Below, piece by piece: positions 37,012 to 45,973 of a stretch of DNA of 48,768 bases (positions are counted from its first letter, which is position 1; every line of letters starts with the position of its first letter). Both the position numbers and the translations under genes were made by a program. The notes below the pieces were generated by a model, which was not told the DNA's origin, searched no databases, and worked only from the letters and a program-made list of their open reading frames with translations. Source of the DNA: Prevotella sp. Lineage in GTDB: Bacteria > Bacteroidota > Bacteroidia > Bacteroidales > Bacteroidaceae. The stretch spans positions 1-48,768 of the forward strand of contig DLZV01000042.1 in assembly GCA_003447235.1 (NCBI GenBank). Reading direction: 5' to 3'.

Positions 37012-37080
37012 TATAACTATAACTCTAACTTGTCTAATATTTGATTAAAAACAAAGTTCTAATGTCAACGTATCCCTCTG

Positions 37081-37151
37081 AGCGGAATACGGGAGTCGAA
37101 CCCGCCTCCTCGGCTTGGGAAGCCGATGCACTACCGATGTGCTAATTCCGC
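37081..37151 (-). tRNA. tRNA-Gly (anticodon CCC)
   Basis: The minus strand folds as a cloverleaf: acceptor GCGGAAT/ATTCCGC, D-arm GCAC/GTGC, anticodon arm TCGGC-TTCCCAA-GCCGA, T-arm GCGGG-TTCGACT-CCCGT (one G-U pair). CCA is not encoded. Confidence 0.95.
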
Positions 37152-37204
37152 GGGATGTTTCACTTTGCTTTTTCTTCCTTTGAATCTTACAGAAACAAAG
37201 AAAG

Positions 37205-37277
<73 letters not shown>

Positions 37278-37375
37278 TTAACGGGTGCAAAGGTACTACC
37301 TTCTTGGTGAACCACCAAACTTTTCGGCAACTTTTTTTCAATAAATGTGAATTTTGCACCGAAAATTGGACAAAA

Positions 37376-37756
37376 TCACTGATAAAGGTGGAAAATGCGC
37401 TCCATCATCTGCCATTTCTCGTCGGAAGTGGACCCTTTCGCGCAACTTTGAAACTGCGCCACATGGTCTTCCCACTCTGCCTGTCGTGGCAACTTGGCCA
37501 GTCGTGCCATCACTTCGTCCCAGTCGAGCTCGTCGGGCATATCGACGATCATGACCAGTCGCGTGCCGAGGATATAGAGTTCCATCTCCAGGATGCCCAC
37601 GGCGCGGATGCCCTCCCCTATCTCCGGCCAAAACTCGGGCTGGCTATGCGCCTTGCGGTAGAGGGCGATGAGCTCGGGGTTGTCACGCAGCGACATCGTC
37701 TGCACATAGCGGCGGACGGGGAATGGATACTGTTTTTGCAAGATTCCTTTTCTCAT
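37376..37756 (-). CDS. L-rhamnose mutarotase-family protein
   Basis: Members of this family (DUF718, RhaM) interconvert the anomers of L-rhamnose or related deoxy-sugars. The 126-residue protein shows RRYVQTMSLRDNPELIALYR, FWPEIGEGIRAVGILEMELY, ILGTRLVMIVDMPDELDWDE and LPRQAEWEDHVAQF, matching the family along its whole length. No rhamnose-utilisation genes lie near, so the sugar is undecided. The start could be the ATG at 37756 or an internal Met at residue 21; the longer form covers the conserved Arg-Tyr segment. Confidence 0.85.
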   Translation of the reverse strand: MRKGILQKQYPFPVRRYVQTMSLRDNPELIALYRKAHSQPEFWPEIGEGIRAVGILEMELYILGTRLVMIVDMPDELDWDEVMARLAKLPRQAEWEDHVAQFQSCAKGSTSDEKWQMMERIFHLYQ

Positions 37757-37858
37757 GTTTCAGTTTTTTTGTTGCTGCAAAAGTAAGGGTTTCCCCGCGC
37801 CCCCACAAATCTTTTCACTCCAAAATGGGTTTCGGCCCCTATTTTCAGTATAAATTCG

Positions 37859-37867
37859 TACCTTTGC
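37859..37867 (+). promoter_or_regulatory. mutS2 promoter (-7 box)
   Basis: TACCTTTGC lies 34 nt before the mutS2 ATG. Confidence 0.65.
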
Positions 37868-37901
37868 ACCCCGTTATATATAAATAGGTATAAGATCAAA
37901 G

Positions 37902-40538
37902 ATGATATATCCCCACAACTACGAAAGGAAGATCGGCATCGACAACATCCGCCTCCTGCTCAAGGAACGTTGTCTGTCGTCGCTGGGCAAGTTGCTTGTC
38001 GATGAGATGGCGTTTTGCAAGGACGCGGCGACCATCAACGAATGGTTGGAGCAGGTGCGCGAGTTTCGGCGCCTGCGCCAGGAGCGCGCCGACGTGCCGC
38101 TGACCTTCTTCTTCGACGTGCGCCCCGCCCTGAAGCGCATCCGCCTGGAGAACACCCACTTCGAGGTGGAGGAGCTCTTCGACTTCCGCCGCTCCCTCGA
38201 CACCATCCACCGCCTCGTGGTCTTCATCCGCGGCCTCGACGAGGAACTGGACGAGGACGGCCACATCGCCGAGAAGCACTATGAGGCCCTCTACCGGCTG
38301 GCCGACGGCGTAGCTACCTTCCCCATCCTGATCCAGCAGGCCGACCAGATCGTCGATAAGTTTGGCCACGTCCGCGACACCGCCTCACCCGAGCTCAACC
38401 AGATACGCCGCGAACTGGCGCGCGTGGAGGGATCCGTCTCCCGCACGCTCCACGCCATCCTGCGGTCTGCTCAGTCCGAGGGCTTGGTCGACAAGGACGT
38501 CGCTCCCTCGCTGCGCGACGGCCGCTTGGTCATTCCCATCGCTCCGGGCGTGAAGCGCAAGATCAGCGGCATCGTCCACGACGAGTCGGCCTCAGGCCGC
38601 ACGCTCTACATCGAACCGACCGAGGTCGTCGAGGCCAACAACAAGATCCGCGACCTCGAGAACCAGGAGCGCCAGGAGATCATCCGCATCCTCACCACCT
38701 ACACCAAGCGCGTGCGCCCCCATGTGGCCGAGATCATCGACAGCTACGACTTCCTCGCCCAGATCGACCTCATCCAGGCCAAGGACCAGTTGGCCGAGTC
38801 GATGCGGGCCACGGCGCCCCACGTAGCCGACGCCCCCGTCATGGACTGGATCGAGGCGCGCCACCCGCTGCTGGAGCGCGCGCTGGCCGAGACGCGGCCC
38901 TCCACAGAGGAGGACGACGAGCCGCGCGACAGCCGTCCGCAGCGCATCATCCCCCTGGAGATCACGCTGACGAGCGAGGGCCGCATTCTGATCATCTCCG
39001 GACCCAACGCGGGCGGCAAGTCGGTGTGCCTGAAGACGGTCGGCCTGCTCCAGTACATGCTCCAGATGGGCCTCCCCATCCCCGTGAGCGATCGTTCCAA
39101 GGCGGGCCTCTTCGACGACATCATGATGGACATCGGCGACGAGCAGAGCCTGGAGAACGATCTGAGCACCTACTCCTCCCACCTGCTGAGCATGAAGCGG
39201 ATGATCCGCCAGGCCAACGACCGCACGCTGATCCTCATCGACGAGTTTGGCACGGGCACGGAGCCGCAGATCGGCGGCGCCATCGCCCAGGCCGTGTTGG
39301 AGCAGTTTTGGAAGCGCCAGGCCTGGGCCGTCATCACCACCCACTACCAGAACCTGAAGCATTTTGCCGAGGACCATCCCGGTGTGGCCAACGGCGCCAT
39401 GCTCTACGACCGCCACGAGATGCGCCCCCTCTTCCAGTTGGCCATCGGCCGCCCGGGCAGCAGTTTCGCCATCGAGATAGCGCGCAAGATCGGACTCCCC
39501 GAGGAGGTGATCCGCGAGGCTTCGGAGATCGTCGGATCAGACTATATCCAGAGCGACAAGTACCTGCAGGACATCGTGCGCGACAAGCGCTACTGGGAGG
39601 CGAAGCGGCAGACCGTCCACGCCCGCGAGAAGGAACTGGAGAAGCGGCTGGAGAAATATGAGTCGATGGTGGAGGACGTGGAGAAGAACCGCAAGGAGAT
39701 CCTCGCCCGTGCCCGCGCCCAGGCCGAGGAACTGATCAAGGAGAGCAACAAGCGCATCGAGAACACCATCCGCGAGATCCGCGAGCACCAGGCCGAGAAA
39801 GAGGAGACGCGCAAGATCCGCCAGCAGCTCGCCGAGTTTGAGCGCGGACTGGACAAGGAGACGCCTGCCCCGTCGAAGGAGAAGCGGGCGAAGGGCCACG
39901 GCGTGATGAGCGACGAGGACTTCCAGGCCAAGGTCGAGCGCATCCGCAGTCGCAAGGAGCGCCACGAGAAACGGCAGGCCGAGAAGGCTTCGCAGCAGAA
40001 GAAGCAGGCCGAGATGCGGCCCACGGCCCAGCGCGAGTTGCCGATCGACAAGGGCGACACCGTGCGCATCAAGGGACTGACGAGCACGGGCACGGTGGAG
40101 AGCCTGGACGGCAAGATGGCAATGGTCGTCTTCGGCGGCGGCATGCGGACGAAGATGCGCCTCGACCGCCTGGAGCGCGCACAGGAGCCGAAGGCCAGCG
40201 CCTCCACGGGCAGCACGAAGACCTCCCTGGCCAACCTCCAGACCTACGCGCCGACGAGCAACATCACGCGGAGCACGGTCGATGCCCACGTCAAGCATTT
40301 CCGCACGGAGATCGACCTGCGCGGCATGCGGGGCGACGAGGCGCTGATGCAGGTGCAATACTTCATCGACGACGCCATCCTGGCCGGTGCTTCCCAGGTG
40401 CGCATCCTCCACGGCAAGGGCAACGGCATCCTGCGCCAAATGATCCGCCAGTATCTTGCCACCGTGCCCAACGTCCGGTCCTACCGCGACGAGCACGTGC
40501 AGTTTGGCGGAGCCGGCATCACCGTCGTGGAACTGTAA
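37902..40538 (+). CDS. mutS2: MutS2 ATPase/endonuclease
   Basis: MutS2 is the MutS relative without mismatch-binding domains; it acts on branched DNA or collided ribosomes rather than in mismatch repair. The 878-residue protein has a helical core. The ATPase has SGPNAGGKSVCLKTVGLLQ (Walker A near 367), STYSSHLLSMKRMI and LILIDEFGTGTEPQIGGA (Walker B). A long charged coiled coil spans ~520-680 (KELEKRLEKYESMVEDVEKN). A KOW-like strand region is at ~715-760, and the C-terminal Smr nuclease domain is at ~802-878 (IDLRGMRGDEALMQVQYFID; RILHGKGNGILRQMI). The Smr domain fixes the identity. Confidence 0.97.
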   Translation: MIYPHNYERKIGIDNIRLLLKERCLSSLGKLLVDEMAFCKDAATINEWLEQVREFRRLRQERADVPLTFFFDVRPALKRIRLENTHFEVEELFDFRRSLDTIHRLVVFIRGLDEELDEDGHIAEKHYEALYRLADGVATFPILIQQADQIVDKFGHVRDTASPELNQIRRELARVEGSVSRTLHAILRSAQSEGLVDKDVAPSLRDGRLVIPIAPGVKRKISGIVHDESASGRTLYIEPTEVVEANNKIRDLENQERQEIIRILTTYTKRVRPHVAEIIDSYDFLAQIDLIQAKDQLAESMRATAPHVADAPVMDWIEARHPLLERALAETRPSTEEDDEPRDSRPQRIIPLEITLTSEGRILIISGPNAGGKSVCLKTVGLLQYMLQMGLPIPVSDRSKAGLFDDIMMDIGDEQSLENDLSTYSSHLLSMKRMIRQANDRTLILIDEFGTGTEPQIGGAIAQAVLEQFWKRQAWAVITTHYQNLKHFAEDHPGVANGAMLYDRHEMRPLFQLAIGRPGSSFAIEIARKIGLPEEVIREASEIVGSDYIQSDKYLQDIVRDKRYWEAKRQTVHAREKELEKRLEKYESMVEDVEKNRKEILARARAQAEELIKESNKRIENTIREIREHQAEKEETRKIRQQLAEFERGLDKETPAPSKEKRAKGHGVMSDEDFQAKVERIRSRKERHEKRQAEKASQQKKQAEMRPTAQRELPIDKGDTVRIKGLTSTGTVESLDGKMAMVVFGGGMRTKMRLDRLERAQEPKASASTGSTKTSLANLQTYAPTSNITRSTVDAHVKHFRTEIDLRGMRGDEALMQVQYFIDDAILAGASQVRILHGKGNGILRQMIRQYLATVPNVRSYRDEHVQFGGAGITVVEL

Positions 40539-40593
40539 TCGCTGGAGCCAACTGAAAATAGAGCCGAAGGACTCCTCGCAGCCACACAAAAAA

Positions 40594-40648
40594 AGCCGAA
40601 GGACACGAGACGGACCACTACCAATGGTTTCTCTCGCGCCCTTCGGCT
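40594..40648 (+). terminator. mutS2 terminator with duplicated stem arm
   Basis: AGCCGAAGG (40594-40602) pairs with CCTTCGGCT (40640-40648), followed by CTTTTTTAT. An identical arm, AGCCGAAGGAC, also occurs at 40562-40572 and could pair with the same partner. Confidence 0.75.
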
Positions 40649-40744
40649 CTTTTTTATATTCTCTTCGACCAGAGGATCTCTCTGCCGGAATACTATTGTA
40701 CAAAGGAAGGCTATTTCAAAAGCACAGCTTCCTCTACGCAGGAC

Positions 40745-41167
40745 TTACTCCACCACCACGAGGGGATCGTCCTCCAGCACGGCCTGGCCCACCTTGACGG
40801 CGATGGCCGTCACCTTGCCGTCCTTCTCCGCCTCAATGCTGTTCTGCATCTTCATGGCCTCGAGGACGACGACCGTGTCGCCAGCCTTCACCTCCTGGCC
40901 CACGGCCACCTCGATACTGGTGATCGTGCCGGGCAGCGGTGCCTTGACGGCGTTGGCCGCATTGACCTGGGCAGCGGGGGCAGCGTCGTCAGACGCCTCC
41001 TCGACGGGCTTGCCCAGCTCCACCTTCTTCTCCGGCTCCTCCGGCTTCTCCATCTGCACCTGGAAGGTCTCTCCATTGACGGTGACGTCGGCCACGTAGT
41101 CGTCGCTCACGCCTCCGATGGCAACGTGATACTCCTTGCCATCAATCGTATATTTGAACTCTTTCAT
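40745..41167 (-). CDS. Biotin carboxyl carrier protein of methylmalonyl-CoA decarboxylase/propionyl-CoA carboxylase
   Basis: This small protein carries the biotin that shuttles CO2 in the acyl-CoA carboxylase/decarboxylase complex. The 140-residue chain has an N-terminal strand-rich part (FKYTIDGKEYHVAIGG), an Ala/Glu-rich linker (residues ~40-72) and the biotinyl domain with VLEAMKMQNSIEAEKDG; the biotinylated lysine is Lys106. It is the last gene of a three-gene minus-strand cluster with a small protein and the carboxyltransferase. Whether the complex runs towards decarboxylation (propionate production) or carboxylation is not set by sequence. Confidence 0.93.
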   Translation of the reverse strand: MKEFKYTIDGKEYHVAIGGVSDDYVADVTVNGETFQVQMEKPEEPEKKVELGKPVEEASDDAAPAAQVNAANAVKAPLPGTITSIEVAVGQEVKAGDTVVVLEAMKMQNSIEAEKDGKVTAIAVKVGQAVLEDDPLVVVE

Positions 41168-41188
41168 CTTGTGTCTTTACTGTCTTGT

Positions 41189-41338
41189 CTATGGCTTTGC
41201 CGTCATGGCCTCCAGGCGGTTGTCCCACTGCGTGAGTTTCGGCTGGATGGTGATCACCGTCGGCTCCGTGTCGTGTACGTTGTTGCCAGCGTAGTCGTAG
41301 AGCGCCATGGCGATGGCGGCATAAATATTCTTGTCCAT
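41189..41338 (-). CDS. Small conserved protein of the carboxylase cluster (OadG-like position)
   Basis: A 49-codon frame reads MDKNIYAAIAMALYDYAGNN, then VHDTEPTVITIQPKLTQWDN and RLEAMTAKP. It sits between the carboxyltransferase and carrier genes, 21 bp upstream of the latter. Small proteins starting M-D-x-x-x-Y-A-A-I-A-M-A-L-Y-x-Y are regularly found at this place in Bacteroidales clusters, so I take it as real. It corresponds in position to the gamma (OadG-like) subunit of decarboxylase pumps but lacks a clear membrane segment. Probably a subunit-linking or assembly protein; function unproven. Confidence 0.7.
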   Translation of the reverse strand: MDKNIYAAIAMALYDYAGNNVHDTEPTVITIQPKLTQWDNRLEAMTAKP

Positions 41339-41372
41339 GATTCTTTCTGATTCTATTGTTGCGGATAGGCTT

Positions 41373-42938
41373 CTACATCGGCATGCAACCGTGCTTCTTC
41401 GCCGGCAACGTCTGCTTCTTGTGTGCCAGCTGAGCCAGGGCGCGGCAGATGCGGAAGCGCGTGTTGCGCGGCTCGATCACGTCGTCGATGTAGCCAAACT
41501 GCGCCGCCTGGTAGGGGTTGGCAAACTTCTCGGTGTATTCCTCCTCTTTCTCGGCGAGGAACTCGGCCACGTTGCCTCCCTGCTCCTTCACCTCCTTGGC
41601 CTCCTTGCCACAGAGGATGGCGACGGCTCCCGAGGCACCCATGACGGCGATCTCGCTCGAAGGCCATGCGAAGTTGATGTCGGCGCGCAGCTGCTTGCAG
41701 CCCATGACGATGTGGCTGCCACCATAGCTCTTGCGCAGCGTGATGGTGATCTTGGGCACGGTGGCCTCGCCATAGGCGAAGAGCAACTTGGCTCCGTGCT
41801 GGATGACGGCGTTGTACTCCTGGCCCGTGCCCGGGAGGAAGCCCGGCACATCGACCAGACTGACGATGGGGATGTTGAAGGCATCGCAGAAGCGGACGAA
41901 ACGGGCGCCCTTGCGCGAGGCGTTGACGTCGAGCACGCCAGCGTAGGCTGAGGGCTGGTTGGCCACGATGCCGACGCTCTGACCGTTGAAGCGGGCGAAG
42001 CCCGTGATGATGTTCTTGGCAAACTTAGGCTGCACCTCGAAGAAGTCGCCATGGTCGGTGATGGCGTGGATCACCTTGTACATATCGTAGGCCTGGTTGG
42101 GGTCGTCGGGGATGATCTCGTTGAGGATCTCCTCCTTGCGGCTGACGGGGTCGTCGCAAGCCACGCGCGGCGCCTCCTCACGGTTGTTGGAGGGCAGGTA
42201 GGTCAGCAGCGTGCGGATGTCGCCCATGAGATCTTCCTCGGTCTTGGCCGTGAAGCTCGTCACGCCGCTCTTGCTGGCATGGACGCTGGCGCCACCGAGG
42301 TGCTCGGCGTCGATATCCTCGCCCGTGACGGTCTTGACGACCTTCGGGCCGGTGAGAAACATATAGCTGGTCTGCTCCTTCATGAAGATGAAGTCGGTGA
42401 GGGCCGGCGAATAGACCGCGCCACCGGCGCAGGGGCCGAGGATGGCGGAGATCTGGGGAATGACGCCCGAGGCAAGGATGTTGCGCTCGAAGATCTCGCC
42501 ATAGCCCGCCAGGGCGGAGATGCCCTCCTGGATGCGTGCGCCACCCGAATCGTTCATACAGATCATCGGCGCGCCGTTGGTCATCGCCATGTCCATCACC
42601 TTGCAGATCTTCTGCGCCATCGTCTCGGAGAGCGAGCCGCCATTGACGGTGAAGTCCTGGGCATAGACATAGACCAGACGGCCGTCTATCGTGGCACTGC
42701 CGGCTACGACGCCGTCGCCCAAGAACTGCTTCTTCTCCATGCCGAAGTTGTGGCAACGATGGAGTTTGAACATGTCATACTCCTCGAAAGAGTCCTTATC
42801 GACCAGCATCTCGATGCGCTCACGCGCCGTGTACTTGCCGCGCGCGTGCTGCTTCTCGATGGCCTTCTGACCACCGCCGAGGCGAGCCTGGGCACGCTTT
42901 TCCACCAGTGCCTTAATCTTTTCTGTCTGCTTACTCAT
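41373..42938 (-). CDS. mmdA: Acyl-CoA carboxyltransferase (methylmalonyl-CoA decarboxylase alpha / propionyl-CoA carboxylase beta)
   Basis: The enzyme moves CO2 between biotin and propionyl-/methylmalonyl-CoA, part of the succinate-propionate route of gut Bacteroidales. The 521-residue protein shows the crotonase-like carboxyltransferase halves: GKYTARERIEMLVDKDSFEE, GGARIQEGISALAGYGEIF and GPCAGGAVYSPALTDFIFM in the first; LVDVPGFLPGTGQEYNAVIQ, KSYGGSHIVMG and FAWPSSEIAVMGASGAVAIL in the second. The C-terminus RICRALAQLAHKKQTLPAKK is typical. It is first in its operon, with the small protein and the biotin carrier behind it. Confidence 0.93.
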   Translation of the reverse strand: MSKQTEKIKALVEKRAQARLGGGQKAIEKQHARGKYTARERIEMLVDKDSFEEYDMFKLHRCHNFGMEKKQFLGDGVVAGSATIDGRLVYVYAQDFTVNGGSLSETMAQKICKVMDMAMTNGAPMICMNDSGGARIQEGISALAGYGEIFERNILASGVIPQISAILGPCAGGAVYSPALTDFIFMKEQTSYMFLTGPKVVKTVTGEDIDAEHLGGASVHASKSGVTSFTAKTEEDLMGDIRTLLTYLPSNNREEAPRVACDDPVSRKEEILNEIIPDDPNQAYDMYKVIHAITDHGDFFEVQPKFAKNIITGFARFNGQSVGIVANQPSAYAGVLDVNASRKGARFVRFCDAFNIPIVSLVDVPGFLPGTGQEYNAVIQHGAKLLFAYGEATVPKITITLRKSYGGSHIVMGCKQLRADINFAWPSSEIAVMGASGAVAILCGKEAKEVKEQGGNVAEFLAEKEEEYTEKFANPYQAAQFGYIDDVIEPRNTRFRICRALAQLAHKKQTLPAKKHGCMPM

Positions 42939-43091
42939 ATATCCTATATATTATATATATCCGTATTTATTATCCTTGATTCTTGATATTTGAGGCTGCA
43001 AAAGTACGACTTTTTCCTGAAAAGACCACCAAACAAGGTTATAAATCTCGCTATCGAGGGGCGGTTTTTTTGCCATTCGGCCGATTTGTCG

Positions 43092-43100
43092 TAACTTTGC
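43092..43100 (+). promoter_or_regulatory. nth promoter giving a leaderless mRNA
   Basis: TTTG about 19 bp upstream and TAACTTTGC at 43092-43100 make a near-consensus promoter. The ATG at 43105 is only 4 nt after the -7 box, so the transcript likely starts at or next to the start codon. Confidence 0.75.
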
Positions 43101-43104
43101 ACCC

Positions 43105-43755
43105 ATGAAACGTGAAGAAAGATACCACCAGGTGCTCGATTTTTTTCGCCGCGAGGCAGGTCCTCAGACCACGGAACTGGAGTTTGGCTCCGCCTTCCAG
43201 CTGCTCTGTGCCACGCTGCTCAGCGCCCAGTGTACGGACCGCCGCGTCAATGCCATCACGCCCGCCCTCTTCGCCCGCTTCCCCGACGCCCGCGCCATGG
43301 CCCAGGCTTCTGTCGAGGCGGTCTATGAGCTGGTGCGGTCGGTGAGCTATCCCAACGCCAAGGCCCGCCATCTGGTCGAGATGGCGCGGATGCTGACCGA
43401 TCAGTATGGTGGCGAGGTGCCCTCGGAGGCCGCCGAGCTGGTGAAGTTGCCGGGCGTGGGCCGCAAGACGGCCAATGTGGTGCAGGCCGTGTGGTTTGGC
43501 CGTCCCACGCTGGCGGTCGATACCCACGTCTATCGCGTGAGCCACCGCCTGGGTCTCGTGCCCGAGAGCGCCGACACGCCGCGCAAGGTGGAGGACTACC
43601 TCATGGCCCACATCCCCGAGGAGGACGTGGCCGACGCCCACCACTGGCTGCTGCTCCACGGACGCTACGTCTGCCAGAGCGCGCGGCCGAAATGCGAGGA
43701 ATGTCCATTCGACGGCTTTTGCCCGAAACGGACGAAGGGTAGCAAACTCCGCTGA
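43105..43755 (+). CDS. nth: Endonuclease III (DNA glycosylase/AP lyase)
   Basis: Nth removes oxidised pyrimidines from DNA and cuts at the abasic site. The 216-residue protein has LLSAQCTDRRVNAITPALF, the helix-hairpin-helix LPGVGRKTANVV (catalytic Lys near 121), VDTHVYRVSHRLG (catalytic Asp near 138) and the 4Fe-4S loop CQSARPKCEECPFDGFC (Cys190, 197, 200, 206). All key residues are present. The start MKREERYHQVLDFFRRE fits the family. The stop overlaps the first copy of a short direct repeat at 43752. Confidence 0.97.
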   Translation: MKREERYHQVLDFFRREAGPQTTELEFGSAFQLLCATLLSAQCTDRRVNAITPALFARFPDARAMAQASVEAVYELVRSVSYPNAKARHLVEMARMLTDQYGGEVPSEAAELVKLPGVGRKTANVVQAVWFGRPTLAVDTHVYRVSHRLGLVPESADTPRKVEDYLMAHIPEEDVADAHHWLLLHGRYVCQSARPKCEECPFDGFCPKRTKGSKLR

Positions 43756-43882
43756 CGAGCGGGCTTTCCCTGGCGTGTGGACTTTTCCTGACGAGCGGAC
43801 CGCCACAGACCAATTGATTTCGACCTGTACGGTTGAAACGGGCTGAAAGGGCGTATTGGGCAATTTCAACCGTACAAGTCGA
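43752..43882 (+). repeat. Short direct repeat and 19-bp inverted repeat after nth
   Basis: CTGACGAGCGG occurs at 43752-43762 and 43788-43798. Behind it, a 19-bp arm TCGACCTGTACGGTTGAAA (43820-43838) is inverted with one mismatch at 43864-43882, with a 25-nt loop and no T-run, so it is not a standard terminator. ACTTTTCCTGACGA (43781-43794) also occurs at 48267-48280. Confidence 0.75.
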
Positions 43883-43967
43883 TTGATTTCCAAACAAGAG
43901 AAGAAGAAAAAAGAGAGAAAACAAACAAGAGAAGAAAAAAGAAAAAAAAGAGAGAAGAAAGAAAAGC

Positions 43968-45338
43968 ATGACACTACATCGTTATACTCCCTATTACAAG
44001 CCGCTGACGATGCTCGGCGTCCCCATCGTGGTGGGACAGCTCGGCACGATCGTCCTCGCCTTTGCCGACACGCTGATGATCGGCCACCATGCCACCAGCG
44101 AACTGGCTGCCGCGGCCTTCGTCAACAATATCATCAACCTCGTCATCATCTTCGCCCTCGGCTTCTCCTATGCCGTCACGCCCACCGTCGGCACGCTCTA
44201 CGGCCAGGAGAAGACGCAACGCATCGGCGAGATGGTGCGCAACGCCGTCTGTGCCAACCTGCTGCTCGCCGCCCTCATCGTCGGCGTGATGGGGGGCTTC
44301 TACCTCTCCATCGACCACCTGGGCCAACCCACGGAACTGCTGCCGCTGATCAAGCCCTACTACCTCGTGCTGCTCGCCTCCCTCCCCTTCGTCTGCCTCT
44401 TCAACGTCTTCAAGCAGTTTGCCGACGGCATCACCGACACCGCGCTCTCGATGTGGGTGCTCATCGGCGGCAACATCCTCAATATCTTCGGCAACTGGGT
44501 GCTGATCTACGGCCAGCTCGGCGCGCCCGAACTGGGACTGACGGGAGCGGGACTCAGCACGCTGGCCTCGCGCGTAGTCATGGCGGTGGCGATGATGGTG
44601 GTCTTCTTCTCGCGCCGGAAGTATCGGGCCTACGCCCAGGGCTTCCTCCGGGGACGCATCAACCGCGCCGACTTCCGCCAGCTCAACCTCCTGGGATGGC
44701 CCATCGCGCTGCAGATGGGCATGGAGACCTCGGCCTTCAGCCTCACGAGCATCATCGTCGGCTGGATCGGCACGACGGCCCTGGCCGCCCACCAGGTGAT
44801 GCTCACGATCAGTCAGGTGGGCTTCATGGTCTATTACGGCATCGGGGCCGCGGCGGCGGTGCGCATCAGCAACGCGATGGGCCAGCGCGACTACCGTGCC
44901 GCCCGAGGCAACGCCTACGCCGCCTTCCAGATCGTCATGATGCTGGCCGTGGTGGTCGGCGCCGTGGTCTTCGTCCTGCGCCACAATATCGGGTCGCTCT
45001 TCACGCCCAACGACGACGTGGTCCACCTCGTCTCACTCACGGTATGGCCGTTCCTCGTCTATCAGATCGGCGACGGCATGCAGATCGTCTTCGGCAACAG
45101 CCTCCGCGGCCTCGCCCACGTCCGCCCGCTGGTGATCTACGCCTTCCTCGCCTTCTTCGTCATCTCGCTGCCGCTGAGCTACCTCTTCGGCGTCACGCTC
45201 GACCTGGGCCTCATCGGCGTCTGGTATTCCTTCCCCTTCGGACTGACCACCTCGGGCCTGCTCTACTTCCTGGCCTTCCGCCGACAGCTCGACCGCCTCA
45301 CACGCTCGGGCTCGGAGCGCCTCGCCACGGAGAAGTAA
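43968..45338 (+). CDS. MATE-family multidrug efflux transporter
   Basis: The protein exports drugs or metabolites across the inner membrane using a Na+ or H+ gradient. The 456-residue chain has about twelve membrane segments in two halves, with family text PIVVGQLGTIVLAFADTLMI near the N-terminus, AAAAFVNNIINLVIIFALGF, LIGGNILNIFGNWVLIYG and GWPIALQMGMETSAFSLTSI in the second half. The substrate is not decided. The ATG at 43968 follows a ~75-nt stretch made almost entirely of purines, an unusual leader. Not in an obvious operon. Confidence 0.9.
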   Translation: MTLHRYTPYYKPLTMLGVPIVVGQLGTIVLAFADTLMIGHHATSELAAAAFVNNIINLVIIFALGFSYAVTPTVGTLYGQEKTQRIGEMVRNAVCANLLLAALIVGVMGGFYLSIDHLGQPTELLPLIKPYYLVLLASLPFVCLFNVFKQFADGITDTALSMWVLIGGNILNIFGNWVLIYGQLGAPELGLTGAGLSTLASRVVMAVAMMVVFFSRRKYRAYAQGFLRGRINRADFRQLNLLGWPIALQMGMETSAFSLTSIIVGWIGTTALAAHQVMLTISQVGFMVYYGIGAAAAVRISNAMGQRDYRAARGNAYAAFQIVMMLAVVVGAVVFVLRHNIGSLFTPNDDVVHLVSLTVWPFLVYQIGDGMQIVFGNSLRGLAHVRPLVIYAFLAFFVISLPLSYLFGVTLDLGLIGVWYSFPFGLTTSGLLYFLAFRRQLDRLTRSGSERLATEK

Positions 45339-45390
45339 GGAAGAAATGAAAAAACTCGGATAAAAATTTCATGCTTTAGCGGAAATCCGC

Positions 45391-45399
45391 TAACTTTGC
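45391..45399 (+). promoter_or_regulatory. -7 box before the zinc-ribbon gene
   Basis: TAACTTTGC lies 36 nt before the ATG at 45436. Confidence 0.65.
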
Positions 45400-45435
45400 A
45401 CGAAAAGTCACTCAACCAGCCAAATACGCAAGAAG

Positions 45436-45948
45436 ATGATTTGTCCCTACTGCCATCAAGAGATACCGCAAGGAAGCGACCGCTGCCCCCATTGTGGCCG
45501 GTCCATCGTCCAAAAGCCCATCGAGGAGGAGCCGCGACTCAGCCGGGGGATGAAGGTCTTCATCGCCGTGGGAGGCGCGCTGCTTGCCACCTTCACGATC
45601 TACAACGCCGTGAGCCATTTCGGCGACCCGGAATATACGCGCACGCCCTCCTACCTGGAGCCCGACAGCACGCTCATCGAGAAGCTGGCGGAGCCCACCG
45701 ACCTCGTCTCCGTCGATACGGCTGCCGCCGACTCCATCGAGCAGCTGGAGAAGGAGGAGGCCAAGAAGGTGTATAACAGCATCCGCCGTCCGCAGCGCAA
45801 CGAGGAGGACAAGGAGGCCGAGGCCAGTAGCGAGACCAGCAGCGAGGGCGAGGCCAGCAGCAGCGACGACGCTGCCTCCACCGCGCCTTCCTCCGCCCCG
45901 TCGCCGTCCGTCTCCGCCCCCAAGGTGGAAGCCATCGGCAACGAGTAG
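45436..45948 (+). CDS. Zinc-ribbon membrane protein
   Basis: The 170-residue protein begins with a CPYC...CPHC zinc ribbon (Cys3, Cys6, Cys17, Cys20). A short linker and one membrane segment follow (MKVFIAVGGALLATFTIYNA, residues ~38-57). The outer part (residues ~60-170) is polar and ends in a long Ser/Glu/Ala-rich low-complexity tail (EASSETSSEGEASSSDDA). The ribbon would face the cytoplasm and the tail the periplasm. No named function; similar small zinc-ribbon proteins are common in Bacteroidales. It has its own promoter and is followed 25 bp later by trmO. Confidence 0.75.
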   Translation: MICPYCHQEIPQGSDRCPHCGRSIVQKPIEEEPRLSRGMKVFIAVGGALLATFTIYNAVSHFGDPEYTRTPSYLEPDSTLIEKLAEPTDLVSVDTAAADSIEQLEKEEAKKVYNSIRRPQRNEEDKEAEASSETSSEGEASSSDDAASTAPSSAPSPSVSAPKVEAIGNE

Positions 45949-45973
45949 TTTCCCCATCCCCACAATCATCCAC

